A stretch of DNA of 64,000 bases from F1-120-MAGs118 sp013360535 (GTDB taxonomy: Bacteria; Planctomycetota; UBA1135; GCA-002686595), in NCBI GenBank assembly GCA_026647215.1, contig JAPKHC010000012.1, forward strand, positions 1-64,000, in the 5' to 3' direction. Each line of letters begins with the position of its first letter. Position 1 is the stretch's first letter. Shown piece after piece: positions 44,681-54,086 of this stretch. The notes under the pieces were generated by a model. It was not told the DNA's origin. It saw only the letters and a list, made by a program, of their open reading frames with translations, and did no database searches. A program made the position numbers and the translations under genes.

Positions 44681-45718
44681 TCAGGGCAGGACCGCGAACT
44701 CGATGCCGCCGGAGAGCCCCGCCCGGAACGGGTCGGCTGGATCGCGGTACCAGAACTGGCCGTTGATGCGCTGGCCCGCGGAGAGCATCGGGTCGAAGCC
44801 TCCCCGGAGCCAGGCGTTGAAGTCGATCGCCAGCGTGCCCGAACAGTCCTCCGGCTGCGGATTGCCGTTGCTGTTCGTGGGCGGCATGCGCTTGACGGGC
44901 GAGCGCACGCACAGCGTGCCCCCGAGGAACGGGGCCGCGTTCGGACCGCCGGCGCCGTAGAAGAACACGCCGTTCTTCTGGTTGAGGACCTGGCTCGCCG
45001 TGATCGTGAACGCGTCGTTCGAGGTGAGGTCGGGGGCGCCGCTCGTGGTGATGGCCGCGACGCAGCCCAGCGAGTTGGGCTTGGCGATGCAGTAGGTCGA
45101 CGTCGGAGCCATGTCCACGATCGTCAGGTCGTCGACGAAGTAGCCAGCGCCATCGTTCGCGATCGCGTCGCCGCGGAAATTGAACTCGACCCGGATGTTC
45201 CCCCAGCTCGCGTCCAGCGGGACGACGTGTTCGTGCCAGCCGTTCAAGCTGCAGGGCGAGAGCAGCAGCGGAGCGCCGACGCAGTTCGAGCAGGTCAGGC
45301 AGGTGGACAGCCGGACGATCGAGCCTTCGCGGATCCGCAGCGTCAGCTGCTCGTGGACGTCGCAGCTGACCTCGCTCAGGCGCCGGTTGCACCAGAACAC
45401 GAGCGTCGGCACGCCGCTCGCCCCGCCGATCGCGATGACCGGCGAGAACGCGCTCTTCCCCGCCGACAGCGCGTTGCCCGCGTAGTCGACGTCGTTGTTG
45501 TAGTTCAGGCTGCTCGGTTCGCTGCGCCACGGCCCGAAGGGCGCGGTGCCCGGGCGGTTGTCCACCTTCCATTCGGTCCCCAGGCCGTTGGGCGCGTCGA
45601 ACGTCCACCCCGAGTCGTCGTCGAATCGGGTCTCGTAGAGCACCTGCGCCGCGGCGAGCGGGACCAGGGCGAGCAACGCGACGGCGCGGGGAAGCAGGCG
45701 GGTGAGGAGCTGGAACAT
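44681..45718 (-). CDS. Secreted protein with the shared C-terminal module (copy 1)
   Basis: The 345-residue protein has a signal peptide (1-24). Residues 25-200 are a beta-sandwich-like domain ('VLYETRFDDDSGWTFDAP', 'WHEHVVPLDASWGNIRVEFNFRGDAIANDGAGYFVDDLTI'), which looks like a carbohydrate-binding or MAM/concanavalin-type fold. The last 140 residues are the module shared with 52177-53925 and 61305-62273: YC-K-NSLGC, 'FFYGAGGPNAAPFLGGTLCV', 'DCSGTLAIDFNAW' and a final 'WYRDPADPFRAGLSGGIEFAVLP'. The mature protein has several cysteines and is likely on the cell surface. Confidence 0.78.
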   Translation of the reverse strand: MFQLLTRLLPRAVALLALVPLAAAQVLYETRFDDDSGWTFDAPNGLGTEWKVDNRPGTAPFGPWRSEPSSLNYNNDVDYAGNALSAGKSAFSPVIAIGGASGVPTLVFWCNRRLSEVSCDVHEQLTLRIREGSIVRLSTCLTCSNCVGAPLLLSPCSLNGWHEHVVPLDASWGNIRVEFNFRGDAIANDGAGYFVDDLTIVDMAPTSTYCIAKPNSLGCVAAITTSGAPDLTSNDAFTITASQVLNQKNGVFFYGAGGPNAAPFLGGTLCVRSPVKRMPPTNSNGNPQPEDCSGTLAIDFNAWLRGGFDPMLSAGQRINGQFWYRDPADPFRAGLSGGIEFAVLP

Positions 45719-46012
45719 GGCGAGGTCCTGGAAGCGCGACCGAAGAGAAGCTCCATGCGGAGAGCCTCCGCGCTGAACGTGCCTCGAACTCGGAACCGAG
45801 CCTCACCGCAGGGGCTCCAGCTGTCAAGCGGCGCAGGCGGCGGGCGTGCTCTGGATCCCGCCGGACCTGCAAAGACCCGTCGCGCCCCGCGGGAGAATCC
45901 GGCCGAACTTCCAGTCGCCCTCGGTGCCCTCGGGGTCGCGAGTCGACCGGCCCGCAAGAGTCCAGTTTGTGGCGTTGCGCTCGCGCGCGGGCTCGCGTCC
46001 AATCGGGGCACC

Positions 46013-46552
46013 ATGGCAACGAACCTCGCTCGCGCCGTGACGCTCAGGCCGCTGTGGCTAGCGTCGATTCCGACTCCGCTCGGTCGCATGGAAGCCGCGG
46101 CGTGCGACGAAGGCGTGTGCGAGCTCGCGTTTCCGCGGCCGCAATCGCGCGAGAAGGAACTGGCGAGCTTGTGCGAGCTGCTCGACGCGGAGGTCGTGAG
46201 AGGCTCGCATCCGCACCTCGAGCGGCTCGAGGACGAGCTCACGCGCTATTTCGAGGGCAAGCTCAAGCGCTTCCGCGTGCCGCTGCACGCGCCGGGCACG
46301 CCGTTCGACGAGCTGGCGTGGAAGGCGCTGCTGCAGATTCCGTGGGGCGAGACGCGCTCCTACGGCCAGCAGGCGGCGCTGATGGGACGTCCGTCGGCCT
46401 CACGCGCGGTCGGCGCCGCCAACGGACGCAACCGCATCGCGATCGTGATTCCTTGCCACCGCGTGATCGGTTCGACGGGCAAGCTCGTCGGGTACGCCGC
46501 CGGCGTCGAGCGCAAGCGCTTCCTGCTCGAGCTCGAGCGCCGCGACGTCTGA
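46013..46552 (+). CDS. ogt: Methylated-DNA--protein-cysteine methyltransferase
   Basis: The 179-residue protein has the alkyl-acceptor motif IPCHRVIG (Cys148), preceded by 'GRPSASRAVGAANGRN', plus an N-terminal ribonuclease-like domain. It removes methyl groups from O6-methylguanine and dies after one turnover. Start ATG at 46013; upstream in-frame codons are non-coding in character. It stands alone between two minus-strand genes. Confidence 0.92.
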   Translation: MATNLARAVTLRPLWLASIPTPLGRMEAAACDEGVCELAFPRPQSREKELASLCELLDAEVVRGSHPHLERLEDELTRYFEGKLKRFRVPLHAPGTPFDELAWKALLQIPWGETRSYGQQAALMGRPSASRAVGAANGRNRIAIVIPCHRVIGSTGKLVGYAAGVERKRFLLELERRDV

Positions 46553-46556
46553 TCGT

Positions 46557-47408
46557 TCAGGCGATCTCGAGGATGCTCTTCGCCTTCGCGAGCTCGTCGC
46601 GGAGCGGCTCCTCGAGCGCGAGGAAGCCGTCGCGATCGAGCCCCAAGCGCGCGAGCGCGACGTCGTGCATGCGGTACTGCGGGAGCGCGCCGGCGATCTC
46701 GCCGAAGTGGAACGTGTGCGTCGCCATCTCGGCCACGTGGCACAGGGACGCGAGGTCGGGATCGATGTAGGCGGCTTCCGGATTGTGGTGCGTGCGGATC
46801 GCGTCGATCAGCACGTCGGGGAAGTCCCACTTGCGCGCGAGGCGCGCTCCGATCTCGGCGTGGTTCATGCCGTAGACCTGCTTCTCGGCCTCGATCAGCT
46901 CGAGCCCGCTGTCGAGCGCGCGCTGCAGTTCCTCACGGCGTTCCGGCACGAAGCGCATCAGCACGACGTGACCGATGTTCTCGAGCAGGCCCGCGGTGTA
47001 GGCGCGGTTGCGTTCGGAGCGGTGCGTGCGCGCCGAGAGCGAGCTCGCGCCGAAGGCCGTCGCGATCGACTGCTCCCACAGGCGCAGCGCGGCCTCGGGA
47101 TCCGAATAGCCGTAGTCGCGCAGGTAACGGCCCGTGCACGAGGTCAGCACGAGGTTGACGAGCGTCTGCACACCGAGCAGGTTGCCGGCTTCCGGCAGCG
47201 ACGCGATCTCGCGCTGGAAGCCGTACAACGCGCTGTTGCACAGCTTGAGCACCTTGGCGGTGACGCCCGGGTCGGTCTGGATCAGGTCGACGAGGTCGCG
47301 CGGGACCACGTCTTCGCGCCCGGAGAGTTGCATCACCCGCGTGGCGACTTGCGGCAGCGGCTCGATGCTCTTGATGTCTTCGAGAAGGTCGGCGAGTACG
47401 GTCGGCAT
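46557..47408 (-). CDS. HDOD domain signalling protein
   Basis: The 283-residue protein is an HDOD domain throughout: 'IKSIEPLPQVATRVMQLSGREDVVPRDLVDLIQTDPGVTAKVLKLCNSALYGFQREIASLPEAGNLLG', 'YTAGLLENIGHVVLMRF' and 'HAEIGARLARKWDFPDVLIDAIRTHHNPE'. HDOD proteins relate to HD phosphodiesterases but usually lack all metal ligands. They are linked to signalling, motility and chemotaxis. Start ATG at 47408; an in-frame ATG 63 bases earlier would add non-homologous residues. Confidence 0.85.
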   Translation of the reverse strand: MPTVLADLLEDIKSIEPLPQVATRVMQLSGREDVVPRDLVDLIQTDPGVTAKVLKLCNSALYGFQREIASLPEAGNLLGVQTLVNLVLTSCTGRYLRDYGYSDPEAALRLWEQSIATAFGASSLSARTHRSERNRAYTAGLLENIGHVVLMRFVPERREELQRALDSGLELIEAEKQVYGMNHAEIGARLARKWDFPDVLIDAIRTHHNPEAAYIDPDLASLCHVAEMATHTFHFGEIAGALPQYRMHDVALARLGLDRDGFLALEEPLRDELAKAKSILEIA

Positions 47409-47529
47409 GGCGATGGTGGGCCGCGTGAAAGCGCGGGTCCAGCGCAGGTTTCGACCACCATGCAGCGGCACCTGAACGTTTTTGCAGCACCCCCGTCCCG
47501 TGGCGTACGGAAGGCCGTTCCAGGTGGCC

Positions 47530-49965
47530 TCAGTCGAGCGCGCGGTTCAGGAACTCTGCGAACTTCGTCCCATCCCCGACGGGCGGGGCGTCCGGGCCCT
47601 CGAAGCGGCCGAGGATCTTGCCCGAGTCGGGCTCGAGGATCAGGTAGTAGGGCGTCGCACGCGCGCCCGCGAGCTCATCCTGCAGCTTGGTCGTGCGCTC
47701 GATGATCTCGGGGTGGGCGAAGTCGTCGATGTGCAGGCGCGCCTCGACGAATTTCGGCTTGAGGATCCCGCCAACTGCGGGACGACGGAACACATCCAGT
47801 TCCATCGCACGGCAGCTCACTCACAAGTGGCCCGTGAAGTTCACCAGCACGAGCTTCTTCTGCTCCTTGGCGACCACCTTCGCGCGCTCGAGGTCGTCGA
47901 GCACGATCTCGTGGTCCTTCTTCGCTGCCTGCGCGACGTCGCCGCCACCGGTCTCGAAGCCCGCGACGCGCGGCGCCGAGTACGGCGGCGCGATCGAGGT
48001 CATCACGACGTCGAGCTTGTTGCCGAGCGCACCGAAGCCGCAGTAGATCGCGAAGCACAGGAACGCCATGCCGGAGAGCAGGCGCCCGCCGCCGATCTCG
48101 CCCGACTCGCCGTGGTAGCGGATCAGGCCGAACAGGTAGATCGCCGCGACGAGGAACACCGCGAACCACGCCGCGAGGAACAGCTCGCGCGGCAGGACCT
48201 GCCAGTGGTAGGCGAGGTCGGCGTTCGAGAAGAACTTGAGCGCTGCGGCGAACTCGACGAAGCCGAGCGTCACCTTGAGCGTGTTCATCCATTCACCCGC
48301 GCGCGGGATCGACGCCAGCGAGCCCGGCACCATCGAGAGCGCGACGAACGGGATCGCCATCGTGAGCCCGAACGTGCCCATGCCGAGCACGATGCGCTCC
48401 CAGTTGCCGCTCGACGCGCCCACCGACAGCAGGCTGCCGACGAACGGCGCCGTGCACGTGAACGACGTGATGACCAGCGTCGCTCCCATGAAGAACACGC
48501 CGAGGTAACCGCCGGTCGAGCGCGCCTGCCCCGCCATGTTCATCAGGAACTGCGGCGGCTCGAGGTTGAAGAGCCCGAGCAGCGACAGCGCGAACACGAC
48601 GAAGAAGGCGCCGATCGCGAGGTTGGTGATCGGGTGCGTCGCGAACTGGATGATCGGCGCGCCGACCAGCACGCCGATCAGGATGAACATCAGCACGATG
48701 CCGAGGCCGTACAGCAGGCTCAGCGTCAGCCGCTTGCCCTTCGACTGCGACGACTGCTTCGTGAAGAACGAGATCGTGATCGGGATCATCGGGTACGTGC
48801 ACGGCATCAGGAGCGAGAACACGCCCCAGAACACCGCCAGCCCGAGGAATTCCAGCAGTCCCGACTCCGGCTTCGGCGCGTCGTCGGCCGGCGTGTCGGT
48901 CGACGTCGCGTGAGCGCCGCTCGCCGCTCCGCTCGCGCTCGCGCCCTCCGCCGGGAATTTCGCGAATAGCGTGTCCGGCCCCGCCCCGAGCGTCGCGACC
49001 TTCGCACGGAACTGCACGCAGTACTTCGGGTCGCAGGTCTGGCCCGTGACCTCGACGTGCGCCTTGGCGAGGTCCGCACCGGACCCGAGCTTGCCGCGCG
49101 CGTACAGCACGATCGTTCCCTCGTGCTGCCACACCCACGTCGGCTCGCCGTTCGCGCCGTAGTCCTGCGGCGCCTTGTGCGGCTCCGGCCACGTCACTTC
49201 GCCCCACTCGACGCCCGCGCCGCCAAGCTCGATCGACGTCGGCATCGCGAGCGCGTCCTCGGGCCCGAGCTCCTTGTGGAACAGGTGCCACGTGTCGTCG
49301 ATCTCGATGCGGATCGCCGCGCGCGCCTCGCCGTCGACGGCGCGCGTGAAGAGCTCGACCCGCGCGTGCGCCTCGGGATCCTCGAAGCCCTCGAACTCGT
49401 CCTCTTCCGCCTCCGCCGCAGCTTCGTCGACCGAGGTCGCACCCGGCCCGGCGAGATCCGCCGGGAAGTCCGCGAACAGCGTGTCCGCGCCCGCGCCCTG
49501 CGTCTTCGCGTCGCCCTTGTAGATGATGCACGTGCCGCCGGTCTCGCAGGTCTGGCCCTCGAGCGCGACCGCCGCGGTCGACCCGTCCGCGCCCTCCGCG
49601 AGCTTCCCGCGCGCGTACACGAGCACGGTGCCGTGGTGGATGTTGACCTTGACCGGCGTGCCGAAGTTCTGCTCCTCGTGCTCCGGCGCCGGCCAGCGCG
49701 CGGCGCCCCACTCGATGCCCTCGCCCGACAGCGTCAGCACGCTCGGCCGCCCGACCGCATCGGGGCTGCCGAGGTCGGTGTGGTAGAGGTGCCAGTTGGC
49801 CGTGACCTTGATGCGCACGACCGCGCGCACCTCGCCACCTTCGGCGCGCGTGAAGAGCTCGAGCTTGGCCTTGGGCGCCTGGGCGCCGAACTGGGCCGGG
49901 CTCGCCGCCGCCGCCGGGGCGAACAGCGCGAGGAGCCACAGGCAGGCGATCTGGAGGAAGTGCAT
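47530..49965 (-). CDS. dsbD: Selenoprotein DsbD-type thiol-disulfide transporter
   Basis: The gene reads as one 811-residue protein if TGA 47823-47821 is decoded as selenocysteine (residue 715). Signal peptide 1-21. Two DsbD-alpha-like domains (about 33-172 and 200-342) carry Cys pairs C140/C146 and C311/C316. Eight or so membrane helices (about 370-645) hold the DsbD electron-relay cysteines C389 (MPCTYP) and C504 (FTCTAP). The C-terminal thioredoxin-like domain (about 690-811) reads VNFTGHL-U-VSC-RAME, aligning U715-C718 with the usual FTGxxC-TN-CR. Membrane DsbD carries electrons from cytoplasmic thioredoxin to periplasmic proteins. Start ATG 49965, with GGAG 11 bases upstream. A simple nonsense mutation (TGC/TGT to TGA) is the alternative; the intact downstream frame and SECIS-like hairpin argue against it. 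Confidence 0.86.
47783..47807 (-). promoter_or_regulatory. SECIS-like hairpin after the in-frame TGA
   Basis: On the minus strand CGAUGGAAC (47807-47799) pairs with GUUCCGUCG (47791-47783) over 9 bp with one G-U pair. The 7-nt loop UGGAUGU has G at position 2. The loop begins 23 nt after the TGA, inside the 16-37 nt window of the published bacterial SECIS pattern. It lies entirely within the coding sequence, as bacterial SECIS elements do. Confidence 0.72.
47821..47823 (-). other. In-frame TGA, probable selenocysteine codon
   Basis: The codon is TGA followed by GTG AGC TGC CGT GCG ATG GAA, all in the frame of the upstream protein. It takes the place of the first Cys of the thioredoxin CXXC motif. 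Confidence 0.8.
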
Positions 49966-50149
49966 CGTCGAGAGGTCTCCGCGGGAGCGGGGCGGCTTAC
50001 GGGAGCAGGGCCAGCGGACCCGGCCCAATTCCGGATTCCAGCGTGGATCTTACGCACGCCTCCGCAGGGCCCGGCCCGACAAGGGGGCCGAGTATCATGC
50101 CGCCGCGGCGCTCCCGCCGCACCCTCTCCGGACGCCCAAGGAGCTCCCG

Positions 50150-50773
50150 ATGCACTCCACCGCCCTCGCCGCCCTCGCGGCCCTCGCGCTGCTCCCGCTG
50201 GTCGTTCCGCAGGCACCGCCTGCCCAGGCTCCCGCCGGGCAGAAGCCGGCCCCCGCCGAGCCGAAGCTCCCCACGCGCACCAAGCGCGTCTCCGAGTCCG
50301 AGCGCATCCGCGCCGAGGTCCTCGGCGTGTGGCAGCTTGACCGCACCGAGCTCGCCGGCCGCAGCTACGTCGGCGGCGACTGCGGCGGCTACCTGACCGT
50401 GGTGCCCGAGTACGCGACGCTGGTGGCCCGCCTCGCCGAGCCGATCCAGGGCCGCCCCAACCTCGAGGATCAGGGCTTCACCGCCGGCACCTACCGTTGG
50501 AGCTACGACGACTCGCGCCTGCAGTTCACGCTCCAGACGCTCCTGCACGGCAGCGACTTCGACGACCCCGACGGACTCGTCGTCTACGAGGCCCCCGGCT
50601 CGCGCCGCGACTACGAGATCATCGTCGCCGGCAACGACCTGACCCTGACGCGCGCCGGCGGCCAGACGCGCATGTTCTTCCGCCGCCTGACGCGCGGCAT
50701 CCCGCCCGCGCCGAAGGACGACGCCGCGCCCGCGACCGGCACGCCCGGCTCGACTCCGCCCGTGAAGAAGTAG
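50150..50773 (+). CDS. Exported protein of unknown function
   Basis: The 207-residue protein has a signal peptide (1-20), a Pro/Ala/Lys-rich linker (21-50) and a beta-barrel-like domain (50-185) with 'IRAEVLGVWQLDRTELAGRSYVGGDCGGYLTVVPEYATLVARL', 'AGTYRWSYDDSRLQFTLQTLL' and 'GNDLTLTRAGGQTRMFFRRL'. The pattern recalls lipocalin-like 'GxW' proteins. Start ATG at 50150 with AAGGAG 6 bases upstream. Divergent from dsbD. Confidence 0.68.
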   Translation: MHSTALAALAALALLPLVVPQAPPAQAPAGQKPAPAEPKLPTRTKRVSESERIRAEVLGVWQLDRTELAGRSYVGGDCGGYLTVVPEYATLVARLAEPIQGRPNLEDQGFTAGTYRWSYDDSRLQFTLQTLLHGSDFDDPDGLVVYEAPGSRRDYEIIVAGNDLTLTRAGGQTRMFFRRLTRGIPPAPKDDAAPATGTPGSTPPVKK

Positions 50774-50859
50774 CGCTCGACTTGCATCGCGACGCCCGCG
50801 CGCGGCGTGCGAAATGCGACGAATGCACGCGAGCGGCGCGGACGTAAGAATCTCCGCCC

Positions 50860-52161
50860 ATGCATCGCAATCCGAATGAGTGGAAGAAGGCCGCCACGTC
50901 GGCCGAAGAGGTGGTCTCGCACATCCGCAGCGGGATGAACGTGTTCCTGCACGGAGGCTGCGCGACGCCGGCGGCGCTCGTCGACGCGCTCGCCCGGCGC
51001 AAGGACATCGAAGGCGTCCGGCTCTTCCACCTGCACACCGAAGGCACTTCGAACTTCGCTGGGCCCGAGCAGGCGCCGCACGTGCGTTCGGTGTCGCTGT
51101 TCGCCGGAGCGATGGTGCGGCGCGCGATCGAAGAAGGCCACGCCGACTACGTGCCCGTGTTCCTGTCGGACATCCCCGACCTGTTCGAGTCCGGCGGCAT
51201 CCGGCTCGACGCCGCGCTGCTGCAGGTCTCGCCGCCCAACGCGCACGGCCACTGCACGCTCGGCACCTCGATCGACGTCGCCAAGGCCGCCGCCGACGCG
51301 GCGCCGATGCTCCTGTGCGAGATCAACGAGCGCATGCCGCGCACGCACGGCAATTCCGTCGTGCCCTACTCGCGCATCGCGGCCCACCTGCACTCCAACC
51401 GCCCGCTCTACCAGCACCACCCCGCGCCGGAGACCGAGGTCGAAGGGCGCATCGGCGAGATCATCGCCGACCTCGTCGAGGACCGCTCGTGCCTGCAGAT
51501 GGGCATCGGCGCGATCCCCGACGCCGTGCTGACGCGCCTCAAGGGCAAGCGCGACCTCGGCGTGCACACCGAGATGTTCTCCGACCGTTTCGTCGAGCTC
51601 TTCGAGAGCGGCGCCGTCACCAACCGCTACAAGGAAGTCGGCCCCAGCCGCACGATCACGAGCTTCGTCATCGGCACCCAGAAGGTGTTCGACTTCGTCG
51701 ACGACAACCCGCTGGTCGAGTTCCACCCCTCCGACCGCACCAACGACACCTCGGTGATCCGCAAGAACGAGCGCGTCGTCGCCATCAACTCCGCCCTGCA
51801 GGTCGACCTCACGGGCCAGGTCTGCGCCGACTCGCTCGGCCACCGCATCTACTCCGGCATCGGCGGCCAGATGGACTTCATGCGCGGCGCCGCGCTCTCC
51901 AAGGGCGGCAAGCCGATCCTCGCCTTCTCCTCCACCGCCGCCAACGGCCGCGTCTCGCGCATCACGCACGAGCTCAACCCCGGTGCCGGCGTCGTCACCA
52001 CCCGCGGCCACGTGCACTGGATCGTCACCGAATACGGCGCCGTCAACCTGCACGGCCGCTCCCTGCGCGAGCGCGGCGAGGCCCTGATCTCCATCGCCCA
52101 CCCCGACTTCCGCCCTGAGCTGCGCCGCCAGCTCCACGCGATCCGTCACTTCACCTTCTGA
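50860..52161 (+). CDS. Acetyl-CoA hydrolase/transferase family (4-hydroxybutyrate CoA-transferase-like)
   Basis: The 433-residue protein is a family I CoA-transferase of the Cat1/AbfT group: 'SGMNVFLHGGCATPAALVDALARR' (N-half loop), 'QVSPPNAHGHCTLGTSIDVAKAAADAA', 'LQMGIGAIPDAV', and 'LGVHTEMFSDRFVELFESG' with the catalytic Glu about 10 residues before the second FESG. The C-terminal half has 'IGGQMDFMRGAALSKGGKPILAFSSTA' and 'VVTTRGHVHWIVTEYGAVNLHGRSLRERGEALISIAHPDFR'. It moves CoA between acyl groups and acetate or similar acids. Start ATG 50860. Confidence 0.9.
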   Translation: MHRNPNEWKKAATSAEEVVSHIRSGMNVFLHGGCATPAALVDALARRKDIEGVRLFHLHTEGTSNFAGPEQAPHVRSVSLFAGAMVRRAIEEGHADYVPVFLSDIPDLFESGGIRLDAALLQVSPPNAHGHCTLGTSIDVAKAAADAAPMLLCEINERMPRTHGNSVVPYSRIAAHLHSNRPLYQHHPAPETEVEGRIGEIIADLVEDRSCLQMGIGAIPDAVLTRLKGKRDLGVHTEMFSDRFVELFESGAVTNRYKEVGPSRTITSFVIGTQKVFDFVDDNPLVEFHPSDRTNDTSVIRKNERVVAINSALQVDLTGQVCADSLGHRIYSGIGGQMDFMRGAALSKGGKPILAFSSTAANGRVSRITHELNPGAGVVTTRGHVHWIVTEYGAVNLHGRSLRERGEALISIAHPDFRPELRRQLHAIRHFTF

Positions 52162-52176
52162 GCGCGCCTCACGGCA

Positions 52177-53925
52177 TCACGGCAGCACCACGAAGCGGAT
52201 GGCGTTGGTGAGGCCGACGTTGGAGGGCCACATGCTCCAGGGGTCGCGGCTGTAGTACTGCGCGTAGACCACGTCACCGGGAGCGAGGCCCATCGACGTC
52301 ACGTAGGCCGGATCGAACCAGAACGAGTAGGAACCCTTGCAGTTGTTGGCCGCGCTCGTCCCGCCCGAATCCTGCGCCGGCGTCCGCCGCCGCGGCGTGC
52401 CGATGCACATGGTTCCGCCATCAAACGGAGCCGCCTGCGCGCTCCGCGCCCAGATCAGGAACCCCGTCTTGTGGCTGCGCACGTTCTCTGCGATCAGCGC
52501 AAACCGCTGCCCCGCGCTCATCGAAGGCGCCCCACCCACCGTCATGCGCGGCACGCACCCGAGCGTGTTCGCCTTTGCTGTGCAGTAGTCGCTGACGGCG
52601 TTTGTGCGCATCGCGGGATCGTGCAGCACGACCGTGAACGGCGTTTGCGGCCCCGACGGCTCCCCGACGATCGCGCTCGCTGCCGCCATGAACATCACGC
52701 GCCCGTCGTTGGTCACACCGTGATGGGGGCCTCCAATGGAATTCCACGCAAACGCAAGCCTGGAGAGGTTGGAACCGCCCCACCCTCGACTGACGAGATC
52801 AATTTCGAACGAGCCGATTCGTTGCACGAACAGATCAACCTCCCCGTCGAGATCGTCTGGGGCCAGGAGATCGATGTCTGTGAGCAAGGAGACGAACTCA
52901 GCGTTCTGAGAGATCACCGGCTGGGGAATTGTCCCGCCACCGATCTGCGAGCCGTTTGACATCAATCCCAAAGTTGATGTCGTTCCGCTGGACAGATCCC
53001 GCATGTAGGCACCGGGCCCTGCCCCCGTCACCAGATCATCCGCGATCGCCTGGAACGCCACCCAACGACCGTCGCCCGAGATGGAAGGCGACGAGCTCAG
53101 CCCCGAGGAGTTTCCTCCGCTTGTGGTGTCACTGACGCGTTGTGTCGCGCCCGTGAACCAGTCGTGCACAAAGACGTCGAGTCCGGCCTGGTCGTTCGGA
53201 ACGAGATCCGTCATCCACGTCTCGAATGCGATGAACCGGCCGTCCTCCGAAATGTCCAGCATGGGGCGTGTCGCGCAGAGCGGGCCCGGCGAGAAGCACG
53301 TCGGCACGCCCTGTTCACCGTTCGACCCGATGCTCACGCGCAGGGTCAGCCCGCTGGCGAGGTGGTGCACAAAGAAATCGAGCTCGCCATTCGTGTCCCC
53401 GGGCACCAGATCGGCAGCGTAACTGCTGAAAGCCAGTGTGGATCCGTCGCGCGAGATCGTGGCGCTGTTCGCATAACCGATGCTCGGATTCCCGTTCGCG
53501 TCAACGTTCGCTCGCATCAGCGCACCGGTCGCCCGTGTCCACACGAAGACGTCCGTATTCTGGTTGGTGTCATTCGCAACGAGTTCCCCGTCCGAACTCA
53601 GGAAAGCCACTTTCGAGCCGTCCGCACTCACCGTCGGCATGAACCCGCCTCGAAGATCTCCCTGAAGGCCGACCGAAACGGGAAACAACTCTCCAGTTTG
53701 AAGATCGCGGAGGAACACCCCTACGTCCCACAAGCTGTCCGACGCGAAAGCCAACCATTTCCCGTCCGGCGAAATCGAGCGCGCATGCGCCACTGTCGCG
53801 CTCATCTGGCGTCGGCCTGTCGGATCTGCAGCGACTCGAGACGTGTGCTGGGCTGAGGCGAAGGAAGAGAGGAGTGCGAGGGAATTCGCGGCCAGCAGAG
53901 TGAGACGGGGGAAATGGCGAAGCAT
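52177..53925 (-). CDS. Secreted WD40/TolB-like propeller protein with the shared C-terminal module (copy 2)
   Basis: The 582-residue exported protein (signal peptide 1-26) has about six PD40/TolB-type beta-propeller repeats in residues 45-430: 'SISPDGKWLAFASDS', 'TVSADGSKVAFLSSD', 'TISRDGSTLAFSSYA', 'DISEDGRFIAFETWM', 'SISGDGRWVAFQAI' and 'VTNDGRVMFMAAAS'. The last 140 residues are the module also found in 44681-45718 and 61305-62273 (YC-AK-NTLGC ... NCKGSYSF ... YYSRDP ... NAIRFVVLP). The central part is visibly less GC-rich with more A/T-ending codons than its neighbours. Confidence 0.8.
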   Translation of the reverse strand: MLRHFPRLTLLAANSLALLSSFASAQHTSRVAADPTGRRQMSATVAHARSISPDGKWLAFASDSLWDVGVFLRDLQTGELFPVSVGLQGDLRGGFMPTVSADGSKVAFLSSDGELVANDTNQNTDVFVWTRATGALMRANVDANGNPSIGYANSATISRDGSTLAFSSYAADLVPGDTNGELDFFVHHLASGLTLRVSIGSNGEQGVPTCFSPGPLCATRPMLDISEDGRFIAFETWMTDLVPNDQAGLDVFVHDWFTGATQRVSDTTSGGNSSGLSSSPSISGDGRWVAFQAIADDLVTGAGPGAYMRDLSSGTTSTLGLMSNGSQIGGGTIPQPVISQNAEFVSLLTDIDLLAPDDLDGEVDLFVQRIGSFEIDLVSRGWGGSNLSRLAFAWNSIGGPHHGVTNDGRVMFMAAASAIVGEPSGPQTPFTVVLHDPAMRTNAVSDYCTAKANTLGCVPRMTVGGAPSMSAGQRFALIAENVRSHKTGFLIWARSAQAAPFDGGTMCIGTPRRRTPAQDSGGTSAANNCKGSYSFWFDPAYVTSMGLAPGDVVYAQYYSRDPWSMWPSNVGLTNAIRFVVLP

Positions 53926-54086
53926 GGGGGTGGCGCCCGGGAGGGAAGGCCGGGGCGGTGGGGGCTCAAACAAGTCGCGTGCCAACGCGGAGGGTGCGAA
54001 CCGACGGGTCGGGAGGGCCCGGCAAGGGACTTGGGTGCTGGCCGGCCGAGCGAAACCGCTCACTCACGCTCCCCGGCGCGGGCGGG

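Noticed and set aside
47530..47820. An independent 96-residue gene starting GTG just after the DsbD TGA
   Set aside because: The N-terminus would lack the thioredoxin beta strand and first active-site residue, and the sequence continues the DsbD frame without a gap.
53926..54086. A coding gene in the gap between the propeller protein and TesA
   Set aside because: Frames there have no start with a ribosome-binding site and no homology that I recognise; the translations are Arg/Gly/Ala shadows.
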